From assembly GCA_050950205.1 (NCBI GenBank), contig JBMNHF010000021.1, forward strand, positions 1 through 64,000: a DNA stretch of 64,000 bases, given 5' to 3'. A program made the translations under genes and the position numbers. Shown piece by piece: positions 25,655 to 34,360 of this stretch. The notes beneath the pieces were generated by a model. That model was not told the DNA's origin. It did not search any database and saw nothing but the letters and a program-made list of their open reading frames with translations. Source of the stretch: WRAV01 sp050950205 (GTDB lineage Bacteria > Bacillota > Clostridia > Oscillospirales > Ruminococcaceae). The first letter of the stretch is position 1. Each line of letters starts with the position of its first letter.

Positions 25655-26050
25655 TTATACCCGCCGTCTCTTGGGAGGGCGGCATCCGTTGTGGGGGATG
25701 GGGGTTACGTCCTTGATCATGTTAACCTCAAGCCCCGCACCCTGAAGCGCACGAATTGCTGCCTCCCGACCGGAGCCGGGTCCCTTGACGTAAACCTCTA
25801 CACTTTTCAGACCATGTTCCATAGCTGCTTTGGCAGCAGTTTCGGCAGCAGTCTGAGCGGCAAAGGGAGTGCTCTTGCGGCTGCCCCGAAAGCCAAGCCC
25901 ACCGGCGCTGGCCCAGGAAAGGGCGTTGCCTTTTGTATCGGTAATGGTGACAATGGTATTGTTGAAGCTGGACTGGATATGGGCCGCACCACGTTCAATA
26001 TTCTTCTTCTCGCGGCGACGGCGCACCGTCCTCTTAGGCGCTTTTGCCAT
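25655..26050 (-). CDS. rpsK: 30S ribosomal protein S11
   Basis: 131 residues. Part of the 30S platform beside S18 and the mRNA exit. Basic N-terminus (KRTVRRRREKKNIERG), then AHIQSSFNNTIVTITD and the conserved end TPIPHNGCRPPKRRRV. 21 bp after rpsM and 19 bp before rpsD. Confidence 0.97.
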   Translation of the reverse strand: MAKAPKRTVRRRREKKNIERGAAHIQSSFNNTIVTITDTKGNALSWASAGGLGFRGSRKSTPFAAQTAAETAAKAAMEHGLKSVEVYVKGPGSGREAAIRALQGAGLEVNMIKDVTPIPHNGCRPPKRRRV

Positions 26051-26071
26051 TTCTAAGCTTTCCCTCCCCTG

Positions 26072-26440
26072 TTACTTTTTCTTGTTGGCGATGGTCTTTT
26101 TGGGTCCCTTACGAGTTCTGGCGTTGGTCTTGGAACGCTGACCCCGCACAGGAAGGCCCTTGCGGTGACGTACACCCCGATAGCTGCCGATTTCAATCAG
26201 CCGCTTGATGTTCAGCGCGACTTCGCGCCGCAGATCGCCTTCCACTCTGCAGTTTTCGTCGATATCGTTGCGGAGCTTGGCGATGTCGTCTTCGGTCAGA
26301 TCTTTTACCCGGATGTCGGGGTTGACGCCGGTCCGGGCCAGAATCTGCTTGGCAGTTGTGTGGCCGATTCCATAGATATAGGTCAGGCCAACTTCTACCC
26401 GTTTCTGGTTAGGCAGGTCGACACCAGCGATACGAGCCAT
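26072..26440 (-). CDS. rpsM: 30S ribosomal protein S13
   Basis: 122 residues. Forms inter-subunit bridges at the 30S head and touches P-site tRNA. RIAGVDLPNQKRVEVGLTYI begins the protein and IGSYRGVRHRKGLPVRGQRS contains its helix-turn region; the tail (KGPKKTIANKKK) is basic. It follows rpmJ by ~81 bp, starting the alpha part of the cluster. Confidence 0.97.
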   Translation of the reverse strand: MARIAGVDLPNQKRVEVGLTYIYGIGHTTAKQILARTGVNPDIRVKDLTEDDIAKLRNDIDENCRVEGDLRREVALNIKRLIEIGSYRGVRHRKGLPVRGQRSKTNARTRKGPKKTIANKKK

Positions 26441-26521
26441 TCTTTACATACACCTCCAGATAATTACTGGTTGATTGGCAGCAGAACAAATTGTTTGCCG
26501 GCCGCCTGGTTCGAATTGTCA

Positions 26522-26635
26522 TTAGCCTTGGCGCTGCTTATGCTTGGGGTTTTCGCAAATAACCATGATTCTTCCCTTGCGCTTGATGATTTTGCATTTT
26601 TCGCAAATCGGCTTAACGGAAGGCCTCACTTTCAT
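26522..26635 (-). CDS. rpmJ: 50S ribosomal protein L36
   Basis: 37 residues, MKVRPSVKPICEKCKIIKRK and so on. Cys11, Cys14, Cys27 and His32 form the zinc site, so this is the zinc-binding (C+) form. It stabilises 23S rRNA near the factor-binding region. Start ATG 26635 has GGAGG upstream. Confidence 0.95.
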   Translation of the reverse strand: MKVRPSVKPICEKCKIIKRKGRIMVICENPKHKQRQG

Positions 26636-26653
26636 TTGATTACCTCCATTTTT

Positions 26654-26710
26654 CTGGTTGTTGGTTCTTGGTGGCTGGCTATTGGTCTTAAGCCAACTAC
26701 CAACTACCAG
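26654..26710. repeat. Imperfect inverted repeat between infA and rpmJ
   Basis: CTGGTTGTTGG at 26654-26664 and CCAACTACCAG at 26700-26710 pair with one mismatch, enclosing a TTGG/CCAA-rich centre that can pair partly. It is the main content of the unusually long 132-bp gap here. It could be a small dispersed repeat or a transcript hairpin. Confidence 0.4.
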
Positions 26711-26767
26711 TTCCTTGGGAGTGCTTTGCCTGTTTTGGGTTCAAAACCTGCTGACACACTTCTATTG

Positions 26768-26986
26768 CTACTTGGAGCGCCAGGTGATGCGCCCCTTGGT
26801 CAGGTCGTAGGGGGAAATTTCCACCGTGACCTTATCGCCGGGTAGAATCCGGATAAAATTCATGCGCAGCTTGCCCGAGATGTGGGCAAGGATCTTATGT
26901 CCATTTTCCAGCTCCACCTGGAACTGCGCGTTGGGCAGCTTTTCAATCACTTTGCCTTCTACTTCAATAACATCTGCCTTAGACAA
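26768..26986 (-). CDS. infA: Translation initiation factor IF-1
   Basis: 72 residues, the normal length. A single OB fold: MSKADVIEVEGKVIEKLPNA at the start, GHKILAHISGKLRMNFIRIL in the middle, and DLTKGRITWRSK at the end. It occupies the 30S A site during initiation. It overlaps the upstream KOW-protein gene by 8 nt, so the two are translationally linked. Confidence 0.97.
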   Translation of the reverse strand: MSKADVIEVEGKVIEKLPNAQFQVELENGHKILAHISGKLRMNFIRILPGDKVTVEISPYDLTKGRITWRSK

Positions 26987-27272
26987 GCCTGTTTCCTCCC
27001 TCTGTTTCGGTTGTCGCCTTTATCTTTGCATTAAAAGGTGCCAGCGCCAACCGGAGCTTTTTGTTGGTATTAACCTGTGAAAGGTCTAGGATATGGTTGG
27101 TTTTTCTTAAGTGGATAGGGTTTTTCGCCTTAGGTGCTTCCAGCTTTCGGACTTTGCCGTCGGCAATCAGCACCCTGTCCCCTTGCCATTTTACCACTGC
27201 GTAAAATCTGCCCTTGTCGTGTCCTGCGGTACAAAAGACCACGCTTCCCAAAGAATACATTTCCCAACTCAT
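26979..27272 (-). CDS. KOW-domain RNA-binding protein (L14e-like)
   Basis: 97 residues with an N-terminal KOW motif (GSVVFCTAGHDKGRFYAVV). This small protein sits between map and infA in many Clostridia and related Firmicutes and is annotated as KOW-domain or L14e-like; its exact function on the ribosome is not established. It overlaps map by 4 nt (ATGA-type) and infA by 8 nt. The C-terminal half is basic and lacks a known domain. Confidence 0.88.
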   Translation of the reverse strand: MSWEMYSLGSVVFCTAGHDKGRFYAVVKWQGDRVLIADGKVRKLEAPKAKNPIHLRKTNHILDLSQVNTNKKLRLALAPFNAKIKATTETEGGNRLV

Positions 27273-28015
27273 GGCTTTGTGAGAATGACGGGGCCGTTTT
27301 CGGTAATGGCCACCGTGTGTTCAAAGTGGGCGGAAAGGCTTTTGTCCACCGTTTTGACGGTCCAACCGTCGGACAGAATTTTTACATCGTGGGTCCCTAG
27401 ATTAATCATGGGTTCAATGGCAATGGTCATCCCCACTGCAAGCCTTGGTCCTTTTCCCGGAACGCCGTAATTGGGTACCTCGGGGGACTCGTGCATCTCT
27501 TTCCCCACGCCGTGGCCCACAAATTTGCGGACAATTCCATAACCGTAAGGCTGAATGCTGCGCTCAATGGCTGCGGAAACATCTCCCACTCGATTGCCAC
27601 TGACAGCGGCTTCGATTCCTTTGTAAAGGCTTTCCCGGGTGGCATTCAGTAGCTTTTGTGCCTCGGGAGAAATCCTTCCGGCCGGAAAGGTGGCTGCGTT
27701 GTCGCCGTGGAAACCCTTGTACAGTGCCCCTACATCAATGGAGACGATATCGCCTTCCTCAATCACCTCATCCCCGGGAATTCCGTGGATGACGGTATCG
27801 TTGATGGAAATACAGGCACTGGCCGGGAATCCTCCATACCCTAAAAAAGAGGGAATTGCGTCTTGACTTAGAATGAAGTTGTGAATCTTTTGGTTGATCT
27901 GCCCCGTAGTGACTCCTGGGCGAACCATTTCGCCCCCCACCTGAAGAGCTTGGGCCGAAATGCGGCCGGCTATGCGCATCAGCGCCAACTCTGAACTATT
28001 TTTTAGCACAATCAT
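27269..28015 (-). CDS. map: Methionine aminopeptidase, type I
   Basis: 248 residues from ATG 28015. An in-frame ATG at 28024 overlaps the adk stop, but GAGG is better spaced for 28015 and the family starts MIVLK. Metal ligands are in the expected places: Asp in SIDVGALYKG and GDNAATFPAG, His in FVGHGVGKEMHESP, and Glu in MTIAIEPM and the late TVAITENGP. It removes initiator methionine from nascent proteins. Confidence 0.95.
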   Translation of the reverse strand: MIVLKNSSELALMRIAGRISAQALQVGGEMVRPGVTTGQINQKIHNFILSQDAIPSFLGYGGFPASACISINDTVIHGIPGDEVIEEGDIVSIDVGALYKGFHGDNAATFPAGRISPEAQKLLNATRESLYKGIEAAVSGNRVGDVSAAIERSIQPYGYGIVRKFVGHGVGKEMHESPEVPNYGVPGKGPRLAVGMTIAIEPMINLGTHDVKILSDGWTVKTVDKSLSAHFEHTVAITENGPVILTKP

Positions 28016-28020
28016 TGCGC

Positions 28021-28653
28021 TCATGCCTCAATTACGGCCATCACCATTTTGGTGATTTGGTCTATTTCGCCGTCGCCTGCCACCACAGCCAGCTTTCCGG
28101 CAGCGTGGTAGTAATCCTTCAGTGACTCTATCTGCTGGTGATAAACCTTTAGCCGATTCCCAATCACCCGGGGGTCATCGTCCTCGCGGGCGGTCAGCTG
28201 GCCGCCGCACAGTTCGCAGTTGTCCCCCTTGGCGGAAGGCTTGTGGGTGATGTGATAACCATCACCGCACTTTCCGCACATTCTGCGGCCGCTCAGCCGC
28301 TCCAAAATGACGTCGTCGGGAACCTCGATATCGATCACCATGTCGATGATCACGCCTATGTGGTCCAAGGCCTGAGCCTGCGCAAGATTGCGGGGAAAAC
28401 CGTCTAAGATGTAGCCATTGTTGCAGTCGGGCAGAGCAATTCTGTCCTGTAGCATTTGAATGACCAGTTCATCGGGTACCAGGTTTCCTTCTTCCACATA
28501 CTTCTTGGCAACAAGGCCTGCCTCGGTGCCGCTTTTTATAGCATCACGGATGATGCTGCCGGTACTGATCGCCGGTACGGAAAGAACCTTGGAGATGCTT
28601 TCCGCCTGCGTACTTTTCCCGGCGCCAGGCGCTCCCAGGAAAATCAACTTCAC
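28021..28653 (-). CDS. adk: Adenylate kinase, zinc-LID form
   Basis: About 210 residues from GTG 28653, selected because GGGAGG lies nine bases upstream. An earlier in-frame ATG at 28677 overlaps the end of secY and has no site. Walker A GAPGAGKST, DGFPRNLAQAQAL, and a LID domain with four cysteines (CGKCGD, later CELCGG) that bind zinc, as in most Gram-positive adenylate kinases. It balances AMP, ADP and ATP. Its stop overlaps the region where map begins. Confidence 0.96.
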   Translation of the reverse strand: MKLIFLGAPGAGKSTQAESISKVLSVPAISTGSIIRDAIKSGTEAGLVAKKYVEEGNLVPDELVIQMLQDRIALPDCNNGYILDGFPRNLAQAQALDHIGVIIDMVIDIEVPDDVILERLSGRRMCGKCGDGYHITHKPSAKGDNCELCGGQLTAREDDDPRVIGNRLKVYHQQIESLKDYYHAAGKLAVVAGDGEIDQITKMVMAVIEA

Positions 28654-28669
28654 GGTTGTCAACCTCCCT

Positions 28670-29959
28670 CTATTCAAGGAAGCCCTTGTAGTGGCGCATC
28701 ATCATCTGGCTTTCCAGTGCGCGGACGGTGTCCAAAGCCACACCTACCAAGATAATGATGGAGGTTCCGCCCAGAGCAATGGGCAGTTTGGCAACCGCAC
28801 CCAACAGGATGGGCAGAATAGCCACAAACGCAATAAACAAAGCGCCAATCAACGTAATTTTAGAGATGATCTTGGCAATAAAGTCGGCGGTGGGTTTGCC
28901 GGGCCGAATGCCGGGAATCGCGCCGTTGTTCTTGCGCAAATCGTTGGCCATCTGGATGGGATTGTACTGAATGGCAACATAGAAGTAGTTAAAGGCAATA
29001 ATCAGAATCAGGTATAGAATGGCGTAGAAGGGATGTGTGTACTCGAACCACGACAACATTCTTGCGCCCCATCCACTGGTGATATTGCCAAAGGTCTTAA
29101 TCATGCTGGGAATACTCAGCAGCGCACCGGCAAAGATGATGGGCATTACGCCGGACATGGTCACCTTAATGGGGATATAGCTGCTCTGGCCGCCATACAT
29201 CTTCCGGCCCACCACCCGCTTGGAGTACTGAATGGGAATCCGACGCTCTGCGTTGGTCATCAGCACAATCAGGTAAATCAGGGCAAGGAAGAGAACAATA
29301 ATGGCGGGTACCCAGACAAAGTACTGGTACTGTTGGGCATAGTAACCCGCTTTGAGCATTTCCCAAAGCATCAGAACGGCACGGGGGCCCCGGGAAACGA
29401 TACCGGCAAACAGAATCATGGAAATGCCGTTGCCGATTCCCTTTTTGTCCACGCTTTCACCCAGCCAAACAATCAACATGGCTCCTGCCGTAAAGGACAG
29501 GATGATGACCAGGGAAGCCATGACACCGGAGGCTCCGGTGGTGTACTTGACTGCACCGTTGTTGCGGTGCATCAGGTAGTAGGCGGTAGACTGCAGCAAG
29601 GCAAGGCCCAGAGTGACATATCTGGAGATCTTGGCCAGCTTCTTCTGACCAGCCTCCCCCTCCTTTGCCATCTGCTCCAAAGCGGGAATGGCCACCTGCA
29701 ACAGCTGCAGGATGATGGAGGCGGTGATATAGGGCGAAATGCTCATGGCGAACAAGGTAGCTTGGGAAAAAGCGCCGCCGGTGAAGATGTCGAAATATTC
29801 AAACAGTCCCGAACCGGTGACATTGATCAGATTCTCCGGAATCATAAAGGGCACCGGAATGGCAGCGCCAATGCGGAAAATAAAGATGATCAGCAGGGTG
29901 AAAAGAATCTTCTTGCGAAGCTCGTCAATCTTCCACGCATTGCGAATCGTCTCAAACAC
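28670..29959 (-). CDS. secY: Protein translocase subunit SecY
   Basis: 429 residues with ten membrane segments, the central channel of Sec export. MFETIRNAWKIDELRKKILF is the usual start; GLALLQSTAYYL and the arginine-bearing cytoplasmic loop with RRIPIQYSKRVVGRKMYGGQ match family signatures. It begins 1 bp after the rplO stop and is followed by adk, the standard spc-operon order. Confidence 0.97.
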   Translation of the reverse strand: MFETIRNAWKIDELRKKILFTLLIIFIFRIGAAIPVPFMIPENLINVTGSGLFEYFDIFTGGAFSQATLFAMSISPYITASIILQLLQVAIPALEQMAKEGEAGQKKLAKISRYVTLGLALLQSTAYYLMHRNNGAVKYTTGASGVMASLVIILSFTAGAMLIVWLGESVDKKGIGNGISMILFAGIVSRGPRAVLMLWEMLKAGYYAQQYQYFVWVPAIIVLFLALIYLIVLMTNAERRIPIQYSKRVVGRKMYGGQSSYIPIKVTMSGVMPIIFAGALLSIPSMIKTFGNITSGWGARMLSWFEYTHPFYAILYLILIIAFNYFYVAIQYNPIQMANDLRKNNGAIPGIRPGKPTADFIAKIISKITLIGALFIAFVAILPILLGAVAKLPIALGGTSIIILVGVALDTVRALESQMMMRHYKGFLE

Positions 29960-30400
29960 TTAAATCACCTCAGCCTTTCCGCCAGCCTGTTCGATTTTCT
30001 CCTTGGCCGACTGGGAAAAGGCATTGGCATTCACGGTCAGTTTCCGCTCAAGGTTGCCCTTGCCCAGAATTTTAACCCCGTCAAGGGTTTTTTTGAGCAG
30101 ACCAATCTCTACAAGACTCTGAGCGTCTACAACAGCTCCGTCCTCAAAGCGGTTGAGGTCCGAAACGTTGAGAGTGGCATAGGACTTGGCGAAAATGTTG
30201 TTAAAGCCCCGTTTGGGAATCCGGCGCTGCAAAGGCATCTGGCCGCCCTCAAAACCGGGACGAACACCGCCGCCGCTTCTGGAGTTTTGACCTTTATGGC
30301 CTCTGCCGGCCGTCTTTCCGTTCCCCGAACCCGGCCCTCTTCCTTTGCGGAAGGCTTTCTGCACTGCGCCCGGAGCGGGAGATAGCTCATGCAATTTCAT
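29960..30400 (-). CDS. rplO: 50S ribosomal protein L15
   Basis: 146 residues. The glycine/arginine-rich N-terminal extension (RKGRGPGSGNGKTAGRGHKG) threads into 23S rRNA; the globular C-terminal part contains LVEIGLLKKTLDGVKILGKG. It sits between rpmD and secY. Confidence 0.97.
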   Translation of the reverse strand: MKLHELSPAPGAVQKAFRKGRGPGSGNGKTAGRGHKGQNSRSGGGVRPGFEGGQMPLQRRIPKRGFNNIFAKSYATLNVSDLNRFEDGAVVDAQSLVEIGLLKKTLDGVKILGKGNLERKLTVNANAFSQSAKEKIEQAGGKAEVI

Positions 30401-30420
30401 GTTGTTTGCACCTCCTTGCG

Positions 30421-30597
30421 TTATGCTTCGGTGACCTCGATCAGGTGGGATATTTTCGCAATTTTGCCCCGGGTACAGGGATTGTCGGGCTGAGTAACGG
30501 TCTGCCCAATCTTCTTCAGACCCAGAGATTTTACGGTGGCGATCTGGTCTTCCTTGCAGCCAATGGTGCTGCGCTTGAGTTTAATCTGTAAGCTCAT
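30421..30597 (-). CDS. rpmD: 50S ribosomal protein L30
   Basis: 58 residues: MSLQIKLKRSTIGCKEDQIA, then VKSLGLKKIGQTVTQPDNP and an IAKISHLIEVTE end. Single-domain form typical of bacteria. It lies 14 bp after rpsE and 20 bp before rplO. Confidence 0.95.
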   Translation of the reverse strand: MSLQIKLKRSTIGCKEDQIATVKSLGLKKIGQTVTQPDNPCTRGKIAKISHLIEVTEA

Positions 30598-30611
30598 GTC
30601 AGATACGCCTC

Positions 30612-31112
30612 CTAACCTAAGATTTCTTCTACGGTTTTGCCGCGGATGGCGGCAACCTCTGCAGGTCCCCGCAGGGCCTTCAGTCCTTCGATGGTTGCGG
30701 TTACCACGTTGATGGGGTTATTGGAACGCAGGCACTTGGTGCGGATATCGCCAATGCCGCAGGCCTCCATCACGGCACGGACAGGACCACCGGCAATCAC
30801 ACCGGTACCCTGAGGAGCGGGTTTCATCAAAACCCGAGCTGCGCCGTATGCTCCGATCATCTCGTGGGGAATGGTAGTGCCCCGCAGAGTAATTTTATGC
30901 AGGTTCTTCTTGGCATCCTCGATCCCCTTGCGGATGGCCTCGGGAACCTCGGAGGCCTTGCCCAGACCGTAACCTACTATGCCCGCTCCATCGCCTACCA
31001 CAACCAGAGCTGCGAATTTAAAGATTCTTCCGCCCTTGACTGTCTTTGCTACGCGGTTGATGGACACGACACGCTCTTGCAAATCGAGCGTGGAAGCATC
31101 AATTCGAGCCAA
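30612..31112 (-). CDS. rpsE: 30S ribosomal protein S5
   Basis: 166 residues. The double-stranded RNA-binding N-terminal half (ERVVSINRVAKTVKGGRIFK) and the S5 C-terminal fold (VRAVMEACGIGDIRTKCL) are both present. It helps decoding accuracy and mRNA helicase activity of the 30S. It follows rplR by 18 bp. Confidence 0.97.
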   Translation of the reverse strand: MARIDASTLDLQERVVSINRVAKTVKGGRIFKFAALVVVGDGAGIVGYGLGKASEVPEAIRKGIEDAKKNLHKITLRGTTIPHEMIGAYGAARVLMKPAPQGTGVIAGGPVRAVMEACGIGDIRTKCLRSNNPINVVTATIEGLKALRGPAEVAAIRGKTVEEILG

Positions 31113-31130
31113 AAAGCATTCCTCCTTCTT

Positions 31131-31490
31131 TTAGAATTTGAGGCCGCCCTCGCGGGCACCCTCGGCAAGCTCTTTCACGCGGCCATGGTAGATGTAGCCG
31201 CCACGGTCAAAGACCACGGACTCAATCCCCTTGGCCTTGGCCTTTTCGGCAATCATCAGGCCCACTTTTTTGGCGCCTTCTTTGTTGCCGCCGGCCATGT
31301 CAAAGCCCTTTTCCAAAGAGGAGGCCGCTGCCAGTGTCACGCCTTTGGTATCGTCAATCAGCTGTGCATAGATATGCTTGGCGCTGCGGAATACGTTCAG
31401 GCGAGGACGCTCGGCGGTTCCGCTGATTTTGTTGCGAAGCCTACCATGGCGCTTGAGCCTGGCTTTATTGGAATCATGCTGCTTTACCAT
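31131..31490 (-). CDS. rplR: 50S ribosomal protein L18
   Basis: 119 residues. Binds 5S rRNA with L5. RHGRLRNKISGTAERPRLNV and FDRGGYIYHGRVKELAEGAR are the conserved blocks. 17 bp after rplF. Confidence 0.97.
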   Translation of the reverse strand: MVKQHDSNKARLKRHGRLRNKISGTAERPRLNVFRSAKHIYAQLIDDTKGVTLAAASSLEKGFDMAGGNKEGAKKVGLMIAEKAKAKGIESVVFDRGGYIYHGRVKELAEGAREGGLKF

Positions 31491-31507
31491 TTGCGCTCAC
31501 TCCTCCC

Positions 31508-32053
31508 TTATTTTTTACCTTTACCGGCTTTACCTTCCTTGCGGATAATGTGCTCGCCGGCGTATTTAATGCCCTTGCCCTTATAGGGTTCGGGGGGACG
31601 TTTGCTGCGTACTTCTGCTGCAAACTGGCCTACTTTTTGCTTGTCGGCACCCAGGATAACAATTTTGTTGGGAGAGGGAACCTCTACGGTAATGCCATCC
31701 CGCTCCGGCATGATGATCTGATGCGAAAAGCCCAGGTTCATCACCAAATCCTTACCCTGCTTGGCACAGCGGTAGCCGACGCCATTGACCTCCAGCTCCT
31801 TCTTGAAGCCTTCGGAAACTCCGGTGACCATGTTAGCCAACAGGCTTCTGGTCAGGCCGTGCAGGCTGCGATGCTCTTTCTCGTCGCTGGGACGGGTCAC
31901 CACAAGCTCTTCTCCCTCCTGGGAGATGGCCATGTCCGGATGAAAACTGTCGCTCAGGGTACCTTTGGGTCCCTTAACGGTGACAGTATTGCCCTGAATC
32001 GTAACCTCTACACCCTTGGGCACGGGGATAGGCTTTTTGCCAATTCTGCTCAT
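31508..32053 (-). CDS. rplF: 50S ribosomal protein L6
   Basis: 181 residues with two L6 repeats. MSRIGKKPIPVPKGVEV at the start and RPPEPYKGKGIKYAGE in the conserved C-terminal rRNA-binding part. Located near the GTPase-associated centre. 15 bp after rpsH. Confidence 0.97.
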   Translation of the reverse strand: MSRIGKKPIPVPKGVEVTIQGNTVTVKGPKGTLSDSFHPDMAISQEGEELVVTRPSDEKEHRSLHGLTRSLLANMVTGVSEGFKKELEVNGVGYRCAKQGKDLVMNLGFSHQIIMPERDGITVEVPSPNKIVILGADKQKVGQFAAEVRSKRPPEPYKGKGIKYAGEHIIRKEGKAGKGKK

Positions 32054-32068
32054 ATTCCCGTCCCTCCC

Positions 32069-32467
32069 TTACCAGACATAGGCGAGCACTTCGCCGCCTA
32101 CGTTCTCTTTGCGGGCGGCCTTATCGGTCATAACGCCCTTGGATGTGGAAAGAATTGCAATCCCCAAGCCTTTGAGCACCTTGGGGCAGTCCTCGCAGCT
32201 GGTGTAGATGCGCAGACCCGGCTTGGAAACCCGGCGCAGGCCGGTGATGACCTGAGTTTTGCCGGGACCGTATTTAAGTCCAATGCGAATGATACCCTGC
32301 TTGCCGTCCTGAATCACGTGAAAATTCTTGATATATCCCTCGTCCAACAAAATCTTGGCAATGGCCTTCTTCATGTTGGAGGCGGGGATATCAACCGTGT
32401 CATGCTTGGCCGCATTCGCGTTTCTGATACGAGTGAGCATGTCAGCGATAGAATCGGTGATATGCAT
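32069..32467 (-). CDS. rpsH: 30S ribosomal protein S8
   Basis: 132 residues. Central-domain 16S rRNA binder. MHITDSIADMLTRIRNANAA and the C-terminal STSKGVMTDKAARKENVGGE are typical. It follows rpsN by 32 bp. Confidence 0.97.
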   Translation of the reverse strand: MHITDSIADMLTRIRNANAAKHDTVDIPASNMKKAIAKILLDEGYIKNFHVIQDGKQGIIRIGLKYGPGKTQVITGLRRVSKPGLRIYTSCEDCPKVLKGLGIAILSTSKGVMTDKAARKENVGGEVLAYVW

Positions 32468-32499
32468 GCCGTCAACCTCCTTTAGCTATTGCGGCCGGC

Positions 32500-32685
32500 T
32501 TACCAGCTGGCCTTTCTCACGCCGGGAATCTGGCCCTTGTAGGCAAGCTCCCTGAAACAGATCCGGCAAACGCCAAACTTCCGAAGGTAAGCGTGTGGCC
32601 GGCCACAGATCTTGCACCGGTTGTAGGCCCGGGTGGAAAACTTCGGAGTTCTGCGCTGTTTCACGATCATGGATGTTTTCGCCAC
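32500..32685 (-). CDS. rpsN: 30S ribosomal protein S14, zinc-binding short form
   Basis: 61 residues, the short zinc-binding S14 (often called rpsZ/S14 type Z). Two CxxC knuckles, CKICGRP and CRICFREL, bind zinc. Start GTG or ATG is close to 32685, 12 bp after rplE. No second, zinc-free S14 is in this window. Confidence 0.96.
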   Translation of the reverse strand: MAKTSMIVKQRRTPKFSTRAYNRCKICGRPHAYLRKFGVCRICFRELAYKGQIPGVRKASW

Positions 32686-32697
32686 TTCTAAGCCTCC

Positions 32698-33234
32698 TTA
32701 CCTTGTAAACGGAGCGCCCATTAAAGTGAGCAACTCACGAGATTCTTCATCGGTTTTGGCGGTTGTTACAAAGCTAATGTCCATGCCCCGAACCTTGTCG
32801 ATTTTATCGTAGTCGATTTCGGGGAAGATCAGCTGGTCTTTCAGGCCAAAGGAATAATTACCCCGACCATCGAAGCCGTTGGGGGAAATGCCGTGGAAGT
32901 CGCGAACGCGAGGCAGAGCAATGTAAAACAGCCGCTCTACAAACTCGTACATTCTGTCTCCCCGCAGGGTGACCTTGGCACCAATGGGCATGCCCTCACG
33001 CAGCTTAAAGTTGGCCACGCTCTTTTTGGCTTTGCAGACCACTGCCTTCTGGCCGGTGATCTTGGCAAGGTCGCTGAGAATGGCCTCCATTACTTTGGGG
33101 TTATCTCTGGCTTCACCACAACCAACGTTGACAACAATTTTTTCCAGCCGGGGGATCTGCATGACACTCTTATAGCCAAACTTCTTCATCAGAGCTGGTG
33201 CAATTTCGGTTTTGTACTGTTCCTTCAGTCTCAT
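32698..33234 (-). CDS. rplE: 50S ribosomal protein L5
   Basis: 178 residues. Binds 5S rRNA and touches the P-site tRNA. KFGYKSVMQIPRLEKIVVNV near the start, GAKVTLRGDRMYEFVERL in the middle, and FPEIDYDKIDKVRGMDI near the end. It follows rplX by 17 bp. Confidence 0.97.
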   Translation of the reverse strand: MRLKEQYKTEIAPALMKKFGYKSVMQIPRLEKIVVNVGCGEARDNPKVMEAILSDLAKITGQKAVVCKAKKSVANFKLREGMPIGAKVTLRGDRMYEFVERLFYIALPRVRDFHGISPNGFDGRGNYSFGLKDQLIFPEIDYDKIDKVRGMDISFVTTAKTDEESRELLTLMGAPFTR

Positions 33235-33251
33235 GTCTTAATCCTCCCTTC

Positions 33252-33581
33252 CTAGAACGCCTCGCCACAAGATTTGTTTTTGCACAGGCGAAGCTTTTGG
33301 CCGTCCTCCAAGATTTTGTGGCCGATGCGGGTGGGCTTGCCGCAGTTGGGGCAAACAAGCTGCACTTTGCTGGAGTACATGGCTCCTTCGGCCTTGATGA
33401 TGCCGCCGGGCTGGCCCATTTTGCGGGGCTTTACATGTTTAGAAACCATGTTGCAGCCTTCCACAATGACCTTGCCTTCTTTGGCGCTAACCTGAAGAAC
33501 TTTACCCTTTTTGCCCTTATCCTTACCGGACAGGATCACGACGGTGTCGCCGGTTTTAACATGAATTTTCTTGTGTTCCAT
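33252..33581 (-). CDS. rplX: 50S ribosomal protein L24
   Basis: 109 residues. KOW motif near the start (TGDTVVILSGKDKGKKGKVL). The C-terminal part has a zinc-ribbon-like set of cysteines (CPNCGKP, later CKNKSCGEAF), common in Firmicute L24 proteins. It helps early 50S assembly. 17 bp after rplN. Confidence 0.97.
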   Translation of the reverse strand: MEHKKIHVKTGDTVVILSGKDKGKKGKVLQVSAKEGKVIVEGCNMVSKHVKPRKMGQPGGIIKAEGAMYSSKVQLVCPNCGKPTRIGHKILEDGQKLRLCKNKSCGEAF

Positions 33582-33598
33582 TTACCAGGACACCTCCT

Positions 33599-33967
33599 TT
33601 ACAGTACTTCGGGGGCAAGGCTTAATATCTTTGTATATTCCTTTTCGCGCAGTTCTCTGGCCACCGGCCCAAAAATACGCGTACCCCTGGGATTTTTATC
33701 GTCGCGGATGATGACGGCAGCGTTGTCGTCAAAGCGGATGTAGGTGCCATCGTCCCGGCGAAGCTCCTTGGCAGTGCGGACTATAACAGCCTTTACCACC
33801 TCGCCCTTTTTGACGTTGCCGCCAGGGCTGGCCTTTTTAACGGAGGCCACAACCACATCGCCAATGCCGGCGTACTTCTTTCTGGAACCGCCCAGCACCC
33901 GGATGCACATCAGCTCTTTGGCGCCGGTATTGTCAGCTACCTTTAGGTAGGTTTGCATCTGTATCAC
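33599..33967 (-). CDS. rplN: 50S ribosomal protein L14
   Basis: 122 residues, MIQMQTYLKVADNTGAKELM at the start and LREKEYTKILSLAPEVL at the end. It forms a bridge to 16S rRNA. The upstream gap to rpsQ (117 bp) is longer than its neighbours' gaps and holds no gene. Confidence 0.97.
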   Translation of the reverse strand: MIQMQTYLKVADNTGAKELMCIRVLGGSRKKYAGIGDVVVASVKKASPGGNVKKGEVVKAVIVRTAKELRRDDGTYIRFDDNAAVIIRDDKNPRGTRIFGPVARELREKEYTKILSLAPEVL

Positions 33968-34084
33968 GGTGCGTTTTCTCCTTTCACCAATTTACCTGCG
34001 TGGAGCGGGCTTTTGCAAGCCGCTACACGACTACCCTTTACAGGGCGCTTAAATCAGCGTAGTATCGTTCCGCCTAGGCAAAGC

Positions 34085-34342
34085 TTACTTCGCTTTTTCC
34101 AGAATGGAGGCTACCCTCCAGTGCTTATCCTTGGAAAGGGGGCGGGTTTCCATAATTTCAACCGTATCGCCAATGCCGCACTCGTTTTTCTCGTCGTGGG
34201 CCTTAATGCGCACGGTACGCTTGATAATCTTCTTGTACAGGGGATGGCGGACGTTGTCGATGATGGCGACCACGACGGTTTTGTCCATCTTGTCGCTGAC
34301 CACCTTGCCGACCCTGGATTTTCTCAGGTTCCGATCGCTCAT
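34085..34342 (-). CDS. rpsQ: 30S ribosomal protein S17
   Basis: 85 residues, OB fold. RKSRVGKVVSDKMDKTVVVA and GDTVEIMETRPLSKDKHWRV are the conserved blocks. 18 bp after rpmC. Confidence 0.97.
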   Translation of the reverse strand: MSDRNLRKSRVGKVVSDKMDKTVVVAIIDNVRHPLYKKIIKRTVRIKAHDEKNECGIGDTVEIMETRPLSKDKHWRVASILEKAK

Positions 34343-34360
34343 TGCGTGCTCCTCCTTCCC

